From Dipteris shenzhenensis (taxonomy: Eukaryota; Polypodiophyta; Polypodiopsida; Gleicheniales), in assembly GCA_047967505.1 (NCBI GenBank), contig CM106538.1: a stretch of DNA of 64,000 nt; one strand, written 5' to 3'. The position numbers and the translations under genes are program-made. Below, one piece after another: positions 54,257-64,000 of the stretch. Every line of letters begins with the position of its first letter. The first letter of the stretch is position 1. Under the pieces are notes generated by a model, which made no database searches, was not told the DNA's origin, and saw only the letters and a list, made by a program, of their open reading frames with translations.

Positions 54257-54429
54257 TGTGGGGGTTAAAGGTCACTGTGCCTTTACCCCGGTTATGTACA
54301 ATACTCAAACACATATATAAATGAATGAAAAAGAAGATTAGGGCGGGTTCTGCACCCACCAAAACTTGTGTGGATCTCTCTTTTCTCTCTCTCCCTCTTC
54401 TGTTCTTGCTTCCATTGAGAGCACTCTCA
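54257..54429 (+). repeat. 3' LTR of copia B
   Basis: TGTGGGGGTTAAAGG to GAGCACTCTCA; same length as the 5' LTR, with substitutions and compensating one-base indels. Confidence 0.96.
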
Positions 54430-55890
54430 GATTGTTGGGAGCAAAGTTTCTACTTCCTTGAGTCGAGGGTTGACTATTGTGCAAAGTGATATCCCATCCC
54501 TATGGAGCTTGGTGCCTTTGGTGAGGAGAGACTATATTTCAAGAAATTTCGCATCGGCAGGCCTTGTGGGGTATTTTGCACCTTGAGTTGGGAGTGAGAA
54601 GGCCCTCTAATAAATGTACTACCGGGAGTAATATTTATTTGACTCTAATTTAAAGTGATGGTGCCGTACTTGCCAACCTGTGCATCATCGAAGTGGTAAG
54701 AATGAAGAAATTCCCTGATGTATGTGGTCATTGTAGGACTGTCCTCCAAGGATTGTAAGCACTCAAACAAACTGCTAAGGCCCCTTTTCTCTAAGAAAGA
54801 TTTTTCTTCATTGGAAAGTGCATAAGATGATGGAGGTGGCCACACAAGCTCCGAGGGTTGGGCCTTATTGTCAATGGTCGTGTAGGTCGGTGGTGACTAG
54901 GGCAGCATTTATATCTCTTTTATCTCCATGTCATGCACAGAAACCTCATTGGAGCTATCTCTTCGAACCACAAATTCCTATGATCACCTTGGTCAACAGA
55001 AGGTAGATGGCTGTGAACTTTGGTAGGAGTCTTGTGGTTGAGGCTTTGGACTCTTTCTTTGAATCCTCTTTAGCAGCAACATTGCTTCTGAACCTGCATC
55101 CATTTTTGATAGAGTGTACCATTGATCATTAGATTAGTTGGTATGCAGGTATGACAGTTGTGTATGTGGTGTGAGAAATGTGATTTTAGCACATGCTTTG
55201 AGAGTGTAGAATGAAAGTGTGGCACAATTATTGATGCAATCTACTATGTGTGTAAGCAAAAGCATGTGAGTGCATGTGACTTAATAACTAGATAGGGACT
55301 AACTATATGCTTTTTTTGCTTGGATTTCATAGGGCAAATAGGACTCAGTCATCACCTTTGAGCCGTAGGTTGAAATCAGTTCATGCTACCTATATGTGCA
55401 AAGATGTACATAGGCGAGTCAATGCTCATAATAAAATCTAATACTAACTATGGAAGACTTGGGGCTCCCAAATCTTCATTATTGTTGGGGATGGCTTGCA
55501 TGTTGATGCAGTAGTGCTTCAATCGAATCCCATTTATTATTGTGTTGAATTAGACTCCATCCAAAGTTTCCAATAGTACAGCTCCAACGGGATTCATCTT
55601 TTTGACTCTATAAGGTCATTGACCTAGATATTTTGGTTTGCCCTTGTGGACTTTAGCATTGTAGAGAAGAACTAGGTCACCTTCCTTGATCTCTTTATCT
55701 TTAAGGTTTCTATCAAACCATGCCATCCTTCTTCCTTTTTCTGCTATCATGGCATGGCAGGCCACTAACCTTGTTTTTGTATGCTTTTCCAATTGATAGA
55801 GTCTTCTTTGAGGGACTCATGGTTGCCATTGTGTTCTTGCACTACTATGTATGCATAAGCTTGGTATGACAAACTCCGATGGGGCCATTG
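54430..55890 (-). pseudogene. older Ty3/gypsy pol end and downstream frame on -
   Basis: On -, 55890-55500 reads RLYQLEKHTKTRLVACHAMI, MAWFDRNLKDKEIKEGDLVL, LYNAKVHKGKPKYLGQ and GIRLKHYCI. This is the C-terminal domain of a Ty3/gypsy integrase. Further downstream, at 54845-54645, an open frame reads LEKRGLSSLFECLQSLEDSP and YIREFLHSYHFDDAQVGKYG. This is a protein-like stretch after integrase, perhaps an extra 3' frame. Stops are frequent elsewhere. The element's gag, protease, RT and integrase core are absent in the window. Copia B inserted into this sequence. Confidence 0.7.
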
Positions 55891-55899
55891 CTTCAAGGT

Positions 55900-56360
55900 C
55901 ATACAGATGTCAATGAAAGGGGCAAAGATGCTAGTGTAAGGGGTGGAGACACTGCAATGGGCGGTGCAGTTGACAGAGCACCGATGAAGGGCAGTGTGGT
56001 GGGCAGCTCTATGTAGCCACCACTGTCAGTTGTTACTACTGGTGGAGGGAGGAGGGTTGTGAGAGGAGGGGGGTGGTGGATAGGGGGGAGGGGGCATCGT
56101 GGGGGGGGGTGGAGTTCGAGGGGTGGTGGAGGGGGGAGGGGTGGGAAAAGGGGGGGGGAATGGGTGTGTGTGGGGGGGGAGGGGGATGGAATTGGAGTTG
56201 GAGGGGCCATGGAGGGGGGAGGGGGGGATGGGGGGTGGTGGAGGGGGGTAGAGTTAGAGGGGTGATGGAGGGAGGTGGAGTTAGAGGGGTAGTGGAGGGG
56301 GAGGGGGGGTGGTGGAGGGGGGTGGAGTTGAAGGGGGAGGGGGAGTGGGGGGTGGTGGTG
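55900..56360. repeat. G-rich low-complexity block
   Basis: From 56040 to 56360 the + strand is almost only G with T/A interruptions (GGTGGTGGAGGGGGG style); runs of 3-8 G occur dozens of times. Frames on either strand are Gly- or Pro-rich artefacts. Such sequence can form G-quadruplexes. Confidence 0.9.
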
Positions 56361-56570
56361 GTGAAAACTTGATGGAAATTCAAAGGGAGGAGGAGATGAT
56401 CACCTACAAGACTCTTCTAATTCTTTGTCGATGTAATGGAATTGTTGAGGGTGAGGGATTATGCCTTGATGGAACAAGGGCTTGCACTCTCTCTGATGAA
56501 AAATCTCTCAATGGAGGATGCCTCACGGAAGGAGGGCTTGACACTCATGAAGGGATTGAGAGGACCATCG

Positions 56571-56582
56571 GCTCTAATACCA
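56571..56582 (-). other. primer binding site on -
   Basis: GCTCTAATACCA on + (TGGTATTAGAGC on -) ends one base before an LTR starting TGATGAAG. One change from the initiator-Met complement. Confidence 0.8.
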
Positions 56583-56594
56583 TGATGAAGTGGG

Positions 56595-56652
<58 letters not shown>

Positions 56653-56779
56653 ATGATATAGCTACTTGTATACTAAGTTATATTGAACATGAACATGAAT
56701 ATATACATAAGGACCCCTTAGGGTTAAGGTTAGGGTTTACCCCTAATGCCCTATAGGTATTATACAATTTACACCATCA
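56583..56779 (-). repeat. probable 5' LTR of the - strand gypsy
   Basis: On +, TGATGAAGTGG to TACACCATCA, with matching TGATG/CATCA ends, 197 bp, abutting a primer site. It contains (GA)n at 56598-56651 and AATATAACTTAGTATAC on - as a possible promoter region. No second LTR copy was found in the window. Confidence 0.7.
56598..56651. repeat. (GA)n microsatellite
   Basis: About 27 uninterrupted GA repeats inside the LTR. Confidence 0.97.
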
Positions 56780-59338
56780 GTTACTTACAATAGTCCTAAT
56801 GCTATAGTGCGAAAATATGAGGAAAATACTTTTTGCTATGACTTCACCAAAATCTACATAAATGAGAGTGATTACTTTTGTGCATATAGATAATGTGAAT
56901 AGACCTACATACATATGAGTCAAGTTCATGACCATCATCTAAGCATTTCTCATACATGCATAATTATCATACTTAATAATGGCATCTTTGTTAAACATAG
57001 GTGTTCTTTTGCCTGGATTGTTTTGATCCAAGGTGGTGGTAAATGGTCCAAGATGCTACCTAAAGTAAACCAATATTTTAAAGCTAGAGATACATGGATA
57101 CCAATATGCTAGTGCCTCTAGTTTATGTATCAAAATGCAATAGAAGAACATGGAGATCTTGACTCATTATCTTCTAGGGAAACTGTTATATTTTCTACTA
57201 CAATTTCTAGATCATCACCACTATCACCATCACAAGATCATGCTTTAGCTAGTATAGATCCTAACGATATAGTTGAGCTCAAGATAGAAGTAGAGATAGA
57301 CTTCTTTGGTATGATGCACTTCATTAAAGATGTAGGATAAGGCCTTTAAATACTTCATGGTTAATTTATCTCAAGAAGTTTTTTCATTCTTTGCCACATG
57401 ATATGTACTTGTAATTCATGTATTAAAATGATCACAAGTATGTGAAGGTATTTTAATCCCATATTTGGTATGGATGTTGTAATTACTATTTTATCCTTCA
57501 CATGATATAAAATTTTGGGAAATGGGATTTTTGGAGGTATAGGAAATTGTTTTTTTTTGTAGTTCCCATGCTAGTATAGATGTAGGTATATATATTGATA
57601 TTTACATTGATATTTGTATCAAAAAAATGTAAAAGTTAATGTCAATTTTTTCATTAGTAAAAATCTCAAAAATTCTTACTACTATATTGACACTTGTAAT
57701 GATGATAATATTGACAAAGGTATCAAATAAGAATTGATGGTTTCGCTTCTATACCAACTAAGATAATACCGACAAAGTTATTGATGGTTTTGCTTCTATG
57801 CAAATGTTTGAAATTAAAAGAATACGTGCTCATGAAATCATCTAAAGAAAGCGATAAAAATTAACTCATATGTACTAGTTCTCTATAACATAAACGATAC
57901 CATGTAGTAACAATGAATTACCACATGGCATATGCATGTACCACATGGTGCACTAAAAAATAATGCATGGGAATTATGTTCACTATGTGCTAAATTTGAT
58001 AAGTAGAAAGCTAGATTCGTTAGAATCCTAGAACATGTGAGAAAATAGGATGGAAATGGAAAAAAGAATTCCCATTCATATTCAAATATATTTCTATTCC
58101 ATTCCCTTCCTACCATGTGCTAAGGATGGATTAGGTGAGAGAGGACATGTGGTATCATTTCATATGTTTAGGAGGTGAGGATAAAGACACATGCCATCAT
58201 TCTATGCTCTAAAAGGGAAGGATCCCATTCTTATTCCCAAGTTCCTGAGACCATGGTCCAAGATGGGACCCTTCCTTAGATTTATACTCTAAGCTATAGA
58301 TCTAGTTACGAGGAGACTTAAGATGATATATGCCAAAAAGTGCTCAACACTCCCCCTACAAAGCATTAAAATTTTAATTTGAATGGATAAAGCATAGATT
58401 TTTTGGAAGAAAAATCAGCAAACCACAAGTGGTAAGTATGAGCTCAACAAATGCTCATGAGCCATTGCATAAGCTCCATCATTATCATTACTATTCAAGA
58501 CAAGAAAGAAACAATAACTAAATCTGAATATATTTTTAGAACTTTGTATTGCGTGATGGTAATTAGGATTCAAGCATAAACAATTTTGGCATTTTTCATG
58601 TAAGTTATTAGTTAAAGATTATTTATCAGCATTGCCTTCACGTGTAATTTTTTAAAAAAGTGAATTAAGTCAAATTGCCATTATCCAATAAAAAACACCT
58701 TTTAATAGCCTCAACCTTCTTTAAAAGACCCTTGTATTCCTCTTTTGCATCCAAAAGCGCTTGTGTTACCACTATATTAAGATGGAGTACCCAAATGCGC
58801 TGGTACACCTTGTTTAATGTTATGATGAGAAAGAACCATAAGGAAGCGTGTTGTGAAGGAAGTGACGAGCAAGCATTTTTGGTATGCCAAAGGCAAATGC
58901 CTAAGTGTTTGTTTTGCCTTTCTTTATCTATGGGGATTGTGCAAGGGCCTTAAATGAATTCTGTCATAGAAAGATAACTTGATAATCTAAGGGTGAGGTT
59001 GTCCTTAAATGAATCCTATCATAGAAGGATAAAGTGAGAGGGGATTTAAAGGTTGTCCTAATCTAAGGGTGAGGGTGTCGCATCTCCTTTGGCAAGCCTA
59101 GTGAAATTTTCAACTTATTAAAATAGTATTTAGTCTTTCAATCAAAAGTTCCTCTCCAAAAAGGCAAAGTGGCAAAGTAGGAAAGAAAGTAATAAACAAG
59201 TGAGTACAAGTACTCGTGAGCATTGCCTTCAAATTGATTATGTCAAAGGAAAACAATTGTCAAGATAATTGGATGATTAATTTGCAACACCTATGATGGA
59301 AGCCCGTGCATAGGAAAGTTCAAATGATTTGCAAACTC
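56780..59338. other. AT-rich spacer
   Basis: No gene recognised. Open frames (57125-57340, 58675-58953) lack motifs. Between 58940 and 59085, TTAAATGAATYCTRTCATAG and AATCTAAGGGTGAGG recur twice as small duplications. Confidence 0.55.
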
Positions 59339-59392
59339 TGTGTGTGTGTGTGTGTGTGTGCGCACGTGCACGAGAGAGGGGGAGAGAGAGAT

Positions 59393-59450
<58 letters not shown>
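59339..59450. repeat. compound (TG)n and (GA)n microsatellite
   Basis: TG repeats at 59339-59360, a CG-containing bridge (CGCACGTGCACG), then GA repeats with few interruptions to 59450. Confidence 0.97.
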
Positions 59451-59454
<4 letters not shown>

Positions 59455-59798
59455 AACCAAAATGGAAGGGGGCCACTTGGTAAGAATCTGTGGGACACAT
59501 TTTTACAAAAGTATAACTATAGTGCCGCCTGGAAGGCACTACTAAAAAGACAAGCACAAAAGGAAATGTGAGCTTTAAGGAAAGTGAAAGAAACAAGCAA
59601 GCATCTTTTGCTTCTATTAGTAAAAGAAACAAGGTGGGGATCCCAGTGTAAGTAGCACGTCGATAAATATTTCGAATAACTTGTGAAAGGAAACGATAGG
59701 TGTAAATTGGAAGGAAAGGAAAAGAGAAAAAGCAAGTGATGATGAAGGAATATCGGGAAAGGTACATGAGTGAAAGAGAGGAGAGAAAAGAGGTGAAA

Positions 59799-59800
<2 letters not shown>

Positions 59801-59845
<45 letters not shown>
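59801..59845. repeat. (GT)n microsatellite
   Basis: About 22 uninterrupted GT repeats. Confidence 0.97.
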
Positions 59846-59846
<1 letters not shown>

Positions 59847-60049
59847 TGGATGGGCCATTAAATAAAGGTGGGGACGAGTCCCTATTTTGGCAAAAGTAAT
59901 ATAAATGTGGTGTCATACAAGAGACAAAGAGAGCCTCCATCTTTAGAGAGATATACCTAACAAAAGACAAAAGCTTTAAGATAAAAGACAAAACTAGATT
60001 TGGGCAGGTAGCTTTTTTATTTGAATTTTACAATTTTATCATATCACAA

Positions 60050-60530
60050 CACTTTTTTTAAAGAGAAAATTAAATTTAGCACATAGCAATTTGATTTAAG
60101 ACATAGCACTTTGCATGCAGTACATAGCACTTTGCATTTGGCTTATAGTACTTTGCATTTAGCACATAACCACACATTTGTGTGGGGGTAGAATTGGCAC
60201 ACTTCCTCTCCAAAAATTATAAGACCAAGGAATGTGCCCTTCCTTGGGTTCATTTCAATTTGCATTTAGCACAAAGCAATTTGAATTTTGCACATAGTAA
60301 TTTGAAATTGGCACATAGACATTTGCATTTGGCTTGTAGTACTTTGCATTTAGCACATAACCACACATTTGTGTGGGGGGAGAGTTAGCACACCTCCTCT
60401 TCAAAAGTTATAAGACCAAGGAACATGCCATTCCTTGGGTTCATATAAATTTGCATTTAGCACATAGCAATTTGGATTTGGCACATAGCACCTTACATTT
60501 GGCACATCGCACTTTGCATGTAGCATCTGC
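60050..60530. repeat. satellite-like array of ~18-bp monomers in ~190-bp blocks
   Basis: GCACATAGCAATTTGCATTT-type monomers repeat many times. Two larger blocks sharing CACATAACCACACATTTGTG, TTATAAGACCAAGGAA and CCTTGGGTTCAT are about 190 bp apart (60163 and 60354). In the + frame this gives (LHLAHSN)-like repeats, which I take as a by-product of the DNA periodicity. Confidence 0.9.
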
Positions 60531-60535
60531 ATTCA

Positions 60536-60615
60536 GTGTGGGAAATTCGCTGCAAGCTTGAGGACCTGGGCAGGCTCGAGTGGGAAATTCGCTGCAAACT
60601 TGGGACCTGGCCGGT
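60536..60615. repeat. ~50-bp tandem duplication
   Basis: GTGGGAAATTCGCTGCAARC, CTTG and GGACCTGG recur at 60538 and 60588. The local GC content is raised. Confidence 0.85.
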
Positions 60616-61097
60616 GACAAGAGGTAAGCCGTGTTTCATGCCATCTCTTCACCCTGGTACCGTTGCAAGCGTAGTTTTCGTTATGTTTCTCTTTCAATCT
60701 GTCGCAGCGGCAATCAAACTCGATCTAATGCTGATTACTATTTATTGTTTCAGTCCTCGAGAGTGTAAACGTCTAGGTGATAGTCCTATCAGCTATATCG
60801 TCGGATACGATCACGATTTAGCATCCATCGCATGATTCATGAATTCTTTCTATGCAGACGTTTTTTGGGAATCGTCCCTGATCTCTGTAGTTCACATTCA
60901 TTAGGAACTATTGGTAAATTGCCGACGGCTTGGTGACAATGTGTCATGGCATTTCATTCGATTCAGGAAAAGTCACGTGAGTAGACGGGAAGCTGACTCG
61001 GCAAATTAAAACTCCCCGCTGACGAATTACAGAGCGCAAGGCCTAACCTGCAAAGCAGCTACACTCTGTCATTAGTCCCATCCCAAATCTCAGAGAA

Positions 61098-61241
61098 ATG
61101 CAAATGAAGTCGTTCAACTGGAAAGATCTTGTCAAGGGCTTTCCCGCTGCTCTGTTTTTGCCGCTACTGTTTTTCCTTTTTCTCCCCCCGGAGCAAATAG
61201 CTGTCTGTACAAAGAACAAATTAAAATTCATATATGCTTAA
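61098..61241 (+). CDS. possible short frame with signal-anchor-like N-terminus
   Basis: The ATG at 61098 opens a 47-codon frame. After KSFNWKDLVKGFPAA comes a hydrophobic run, LFLPLLFFLFLPP (residues about 19-31), then a basic tail and stop. A positive stretch before a hydrophobic run resembles a signal anchor and could be the first exon of a membrane protein. A G-box CACGTG lies at 60974. The 3' part from TGTACAAAGAACAAA is repeated at about 62579, so the end belongs to a local duplication. No family recognised. Confidence 0.25.
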   Translation: MQMKSFNWKDLVKGFPAALFLPLLFFLFLPPEQIAVCTKNKLKFIYA

Positions 61242-63041
61242 ACCAGTAAACCTTTAAATGGACTACCAAAGGTACTGACTACCTTTGAATGGAGGGCTTA
61301 ATCTTTTTCTCTCTTAAGGAAAGCTTTGCGGAAGGACGATTGGGGAAATATCCACCATTGGATTAGATTGGGTAAATATCCACCACTAGATTATCTTTTT
61401 ATAAACGAATGGTTTTGATTTTTCTATTATTCAAACTTGGAAGTTTACATCCATGCAAACCAACGTGGAAGTTACATGCATTCAAAGTACTTACATCTTC
61501 TCATCTTCTCCATTCATATGGTCACTTCTTCTCATCTTCTCCATCATCGCTTCTTCTCATCTTCTCCATCAATAATCTTGATCTTTTCCACAGACCCCAT
61601 ATGCGGCACACTTTTATAATTTGAATATCGAATCAGGTGACTCGAGAATCTCAAGTCAAATCTCAAGTCAAGTGATAAGAGTACTTTGTTGTCGAATCGT
61701 TCGAATGCTTTGATCATTCGAATACTGTTGAGTGAGTTTTTTAAGTTCAACATGCATACTTTTATGAGAAAGTCCAAAGATGAGATCGATGCGATGCTTG
61801 GGATTCTGAGGTGGCATGTCTTTCCGTGATCTATAGGCATCATGTAAGTTGAACAATGAGGGCTATTGGAGGCACGAGTCACAGCGTCTCTTGAGCCAGC
61901 GACACTCTTGAAAACAAGAGAGTAATCGTATTGCGCCTAGCCAGCGATCAGAAGCGATTGCGTGCGAGGAACAAGAATGAAGAACAATTGACAATTCGAA
62001 GATCATGGCAAAAAGAGCAAGCGGAAGATCATGACAAGCCGATTAACAAGCTGAAGATCATGGCAAAAAGAGCGTGCTGCCACCTTCTTCTCACCTGAGG
62101 CTCGCCCACCCATTAGAATTGCGATGAGGTGAGACCAACCAATTATACTTGAGGGGATTTGTGCCACCAGTCGAACACCAGAAAGCTTATCTCGCTGTAG
62201 TAGATGAAAGGCTCATTCTGGTTCGCCACCGATAGATCCATGATCAGCATTCCATACAAACCAGCATATCGTTTTAGACCATGAAGTCCACAGTAAGATT
62301 ATGTTAGACGAGCCATTCAAATGTTGTTTCTAACTTTCTCTTTGCATCAAGGATCACAGCAACAATGCAACAGGAATTTGAAAATGATCAGCACGTAGTA
62401 CCTTATCTAGCATGAATTTGTAAACAAAACTTTGGTTGGATTGATCGCACATTGTGAGACAGGTGTACTTGATATAGTCTGGAATGCAACTATGGTTGTA
62501 CAGGCTAGAAGCTTCATGGCACAATATTATGTGGCTTGCCACGGGTTACACACTAGTGAGCATGAATTAGCTTTAGTTTGTACAAAGAACAAAGGAAAAT
62601 TAATATCATGCATGAATTAGCCACAAGAATCAAAGCTATACCTTTGAATGAAGGGCTTAATAAACATGGTCCATGGCATTGTGCAGCCGACTCAATGTAT
62701 GGTTCTTTTGTTTGATGATGCTCAGTGCCATTCTAAGAGATACAGTCTTTTAGTGGATTATGTCATGATTGCAATGTAGCACTCCTTGACCGTGGTGGAG
62801 CAGTACTCTCCACCATTATTAGAACGGAGCGTTTGGAGTAAGTGACTAGTTTGAAGTTGTGCCATCTTGTGGAAGTATTGAAATATCTAAAGAGTCTGAT
62901 TTTTGTTTTTCAAGAGGTAGATAGTGTTGTCTCTGTGCCAACATGGACTTAGGTAGAAAAAAATGTGTGTGTAGAGTAGCAGCAAAGCTCCGCTTGTACT
63001 TGCATAAAGCTAAAAATAATCCCTCTTAGAAATCCAACTTG
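61242..63041. other. spacer with small repeats
   Basis: No gene recognised. GGGTAAATATCCACCA-type phrases recur near 61340-61395. A CTTCTCATCTTCTCCAT unit repeats three times at 61497-61580. TGTACAAAGAACAAA and ACCTTTGAATG.AGGGCTTAA occur in the same order at 61205-61302 and 62579-62662. Confidence 0.5.
61497..61580. repeat. three copies of a CTTCTCATCTTCTCCAT unit
   Basis: Copies near 61497, 61526 and 61552 with spacings of about 25-30 bp. Confidence 0.85.
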
Positions 63042-63171
63042 CAAGTTCTACATGCAAGTTGCACATGCAACTCCTACATGCAACTCCTACATGCGAGTTC
63101 TACATGCAACTCCTACATGCGAGTTCTACATGCAACTCCTACATGCAACTTCTATATGCAAGTTCTATATG
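63042..63171. repeat. 12-bp minisatellite
   Basis: About ten copies of CCTACATGCAAC / TTCTACATGCGAG variants arranged in a higher-order pattern (two CAACTC-type, one CGAGTT-type). Confidence 0.93.
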
Positions 63172-63384
63172 TAGAGAGAGAATATCTTATAATTCCTACT
63201 TGCAGAGAGAGAAGCTCTCTCGAAGCTCTCCAACTTGTATAAATACCCCATAATGGAATGAAGCCCACATTCTTTGGGGCATTGTGTTGAGTTCTACTTT
63301 GGTATTCCAAGCAATTGTCTCATGCGTCCATGCTTCCTTGCACTCCACATCCAAAAGCATGTCCTAACCTTGCAACTCCTCCTC

Positions 63385-63790
63385 CAACCTTGCAACCCAT
63401 CCTCTCCCCCTCCTCCTCCTCCCTTCTCCTCCTCCTCCTCCCTCTTGCTCCTCCTCCCTCTTGCTTCTTCTCCTCCCTCGTCCTCCTCCTCCTCCCTTCT
63501 CCTCCCTTGTCCTCCTCCCTCCTTCTCCTTCTCCCCCTTCCTCCTCCTCCTCCTCCCTCCTCCTCCTCCTCCTCCCTCCTCCTCCCTTCTCCTCCTCCCT
63601 CTGTCTCTCCTTCCTTCTCCTCCTCCCCCTTCCTCCAACTCCTCCCTCCTTCTTCTCCTCCCTCTTCCTCCTCCTCCTCCCTCCTCCTCCTCCTCCTCCC
63701 TTCTTCTCCCTTCTCCTCCTCCTCCTCCTCCTCCTCCTTCTCCCTCCTCCTCCTCCTTCTCCTCCCTTCTCACTCTTCTTTCCCCCATGC
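63385..63790. repeat. polypyrimidine tract, (TCC/CTT)n
   Basis: About 400 bp almost entirely C and T on +, mainly TCC and CTC triplets. Frames on both strands are open only because of this composition (Ser/Pro/Leu or Glu/Gly/Arg strings). The mirror-symmetric pyrimidine content could form triplex DNA. Confidence 0.95.
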
Positions 63791-64000
63791 TCTTACACCT
63801 TCTTTCTCTCCCACCCCTATGCTTCCCCTAAACCCTTAGTTCCTCAACCCTTAACCTCCATTATCTACGAGGGAGATGAGGTCTCTACCATGTACTCTAC
63901 CCTGAACCTTGGATCCTCCTTCTAGGAACCTCTTCCAAACTCTAGAACCTCTCTCTAAACCTTGGAATCTCCTTCTAACTCTTAAACCTCTTTTAAACTC
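63791..64000. other. window end, C/T-rich spacer
   Basis: CCTAAACCCTTAG, CAACCCTTAACC and AACCTTGGAATC-like words recur loosely. No gene seen. Confidence 0.5.

Larger units (their letters stand above)
48535..54429 (+). mobile_element. Ty1/copia LTR retrotransposon B, near full length
   Basis: 5,895 bp with LTRs of 173 bp each (48535-48707 and 54257-54429), flanked by GATTG on both sides (48530-48534 and 54430-54434). It contains leader, gag, protease, integrase, RT and RNase H in copia order. Unlike copia A it keeps every domain, but stops, two frameshifts and substitutions at key residues (zinc knuckle, RT catalytic box) make it inactive. The two LTRs differ at roughly a dozen positions, so it is not a fresh insertion. 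Confidence 0.97.

Noticed and set aside
55899-56383. Pro/Thr-rich and Gly-rich proteins on opposite strands
   Set aside because: Translation of the G-rich low-complexity block; overlapping on both strands and without motifs.
59277-59991. Frames with (LS)n and (HT)n peptides
   Set aside because: Translated TG, GA and GT microsatellites.
60182-60561. LAHSN-type repeat protein
   Set aside because: Periodicity is explained at DNA level by the satellite-like array; no reliable start and no flanking domain.
63274-63925. Long open frames rich in Ser/Pro/Leu on + and Glu/Gly/Arg on -
   Set aside because: They are produced by the polypyrimidine tract; all frames of such sequence stay open. No start context, domain or conservation signal.

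Overview
The window is nuclear DNA from a land plant with a large, repeat-rich genome. The evidence is nested Ty1/copia, Ty3/gypsy and LINE retroelements, primer sites matching plant initiator-Met tRNA, long AT-rich spacers and microsatellites, with no bacterial-type operons. A decayed pentatricopeptide (PPR) gene at 29.9-30.8 kb has the repeat wording (KACGSIGA, FEQMQHEG, VFDSLPL) that I associate with ferns and lycophytes. That lineage guess is inference and cannot be settled from the window. I see no convincingly intact host protein gene, tRNA, rRNA or CRISPR array.

Layout. 0-2 kb: spacer with two short tandem repeats. 1981-8750: copia element A on +, bounded by a GAATG target duplication, with decayed gag-pol and a piece of gag copied into its integrase/RT junction. 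8.8-18.1 kb: spacer, a broken gypsy gag-protease, and two oppositely oriented gag fragments of one family. 18.1-20.3 kb: array of ~424-bp units interrupted by a 447-bp TIR element with an 8-bp target duplication. 20.9-22.8 kb: a miniature LTR element on -, with a 1-kb foldback element inside one LTR. 22.8-28.9 kb: mostly spacer and one decayed coding region. 28.9-30.8 kb: two possible exons and a PPR pseudogene on -. 30.8-32.5 kb: a LINE remnant on +.

34.0-35.8 kb is GC-richer, with a TATA-like box. 36.0-40.6 kb is a gypsy chromovirus on -, missing its integrase core, carrying a 270-bp internal duplication and a 67-bp copia gag fragment. 40.6-42.4 kb holds a LINE 3' tail and a gag-only copia remnant on -. 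42.8-48.2 kb is a LINE on + with a solo LTR in its endonuclease. 48535-54429 is copia element B on +, bounded by GATTG, inserted into an older - strand gypsy that resumes at 54.4-56.8 kb. 56.8-64 kb is spacer with microsatellites, a periodic satellite-like block, a 12-bp minisatellite and a ~400-bp polypyrimidine tract.

The elements do not form a cooperating gene system. The window is a record of transposition: at least four nested insertions, solo-LTR formation, internal deletions, and two cases of retroelement sequence copied to a new place. The most unusual observations are the 67-bp identity between the gypsy and copia B gag, the gag-to-pol duplication in copia A, the foldback inside the miniature LTR element, and the satellite-borne TIR element.
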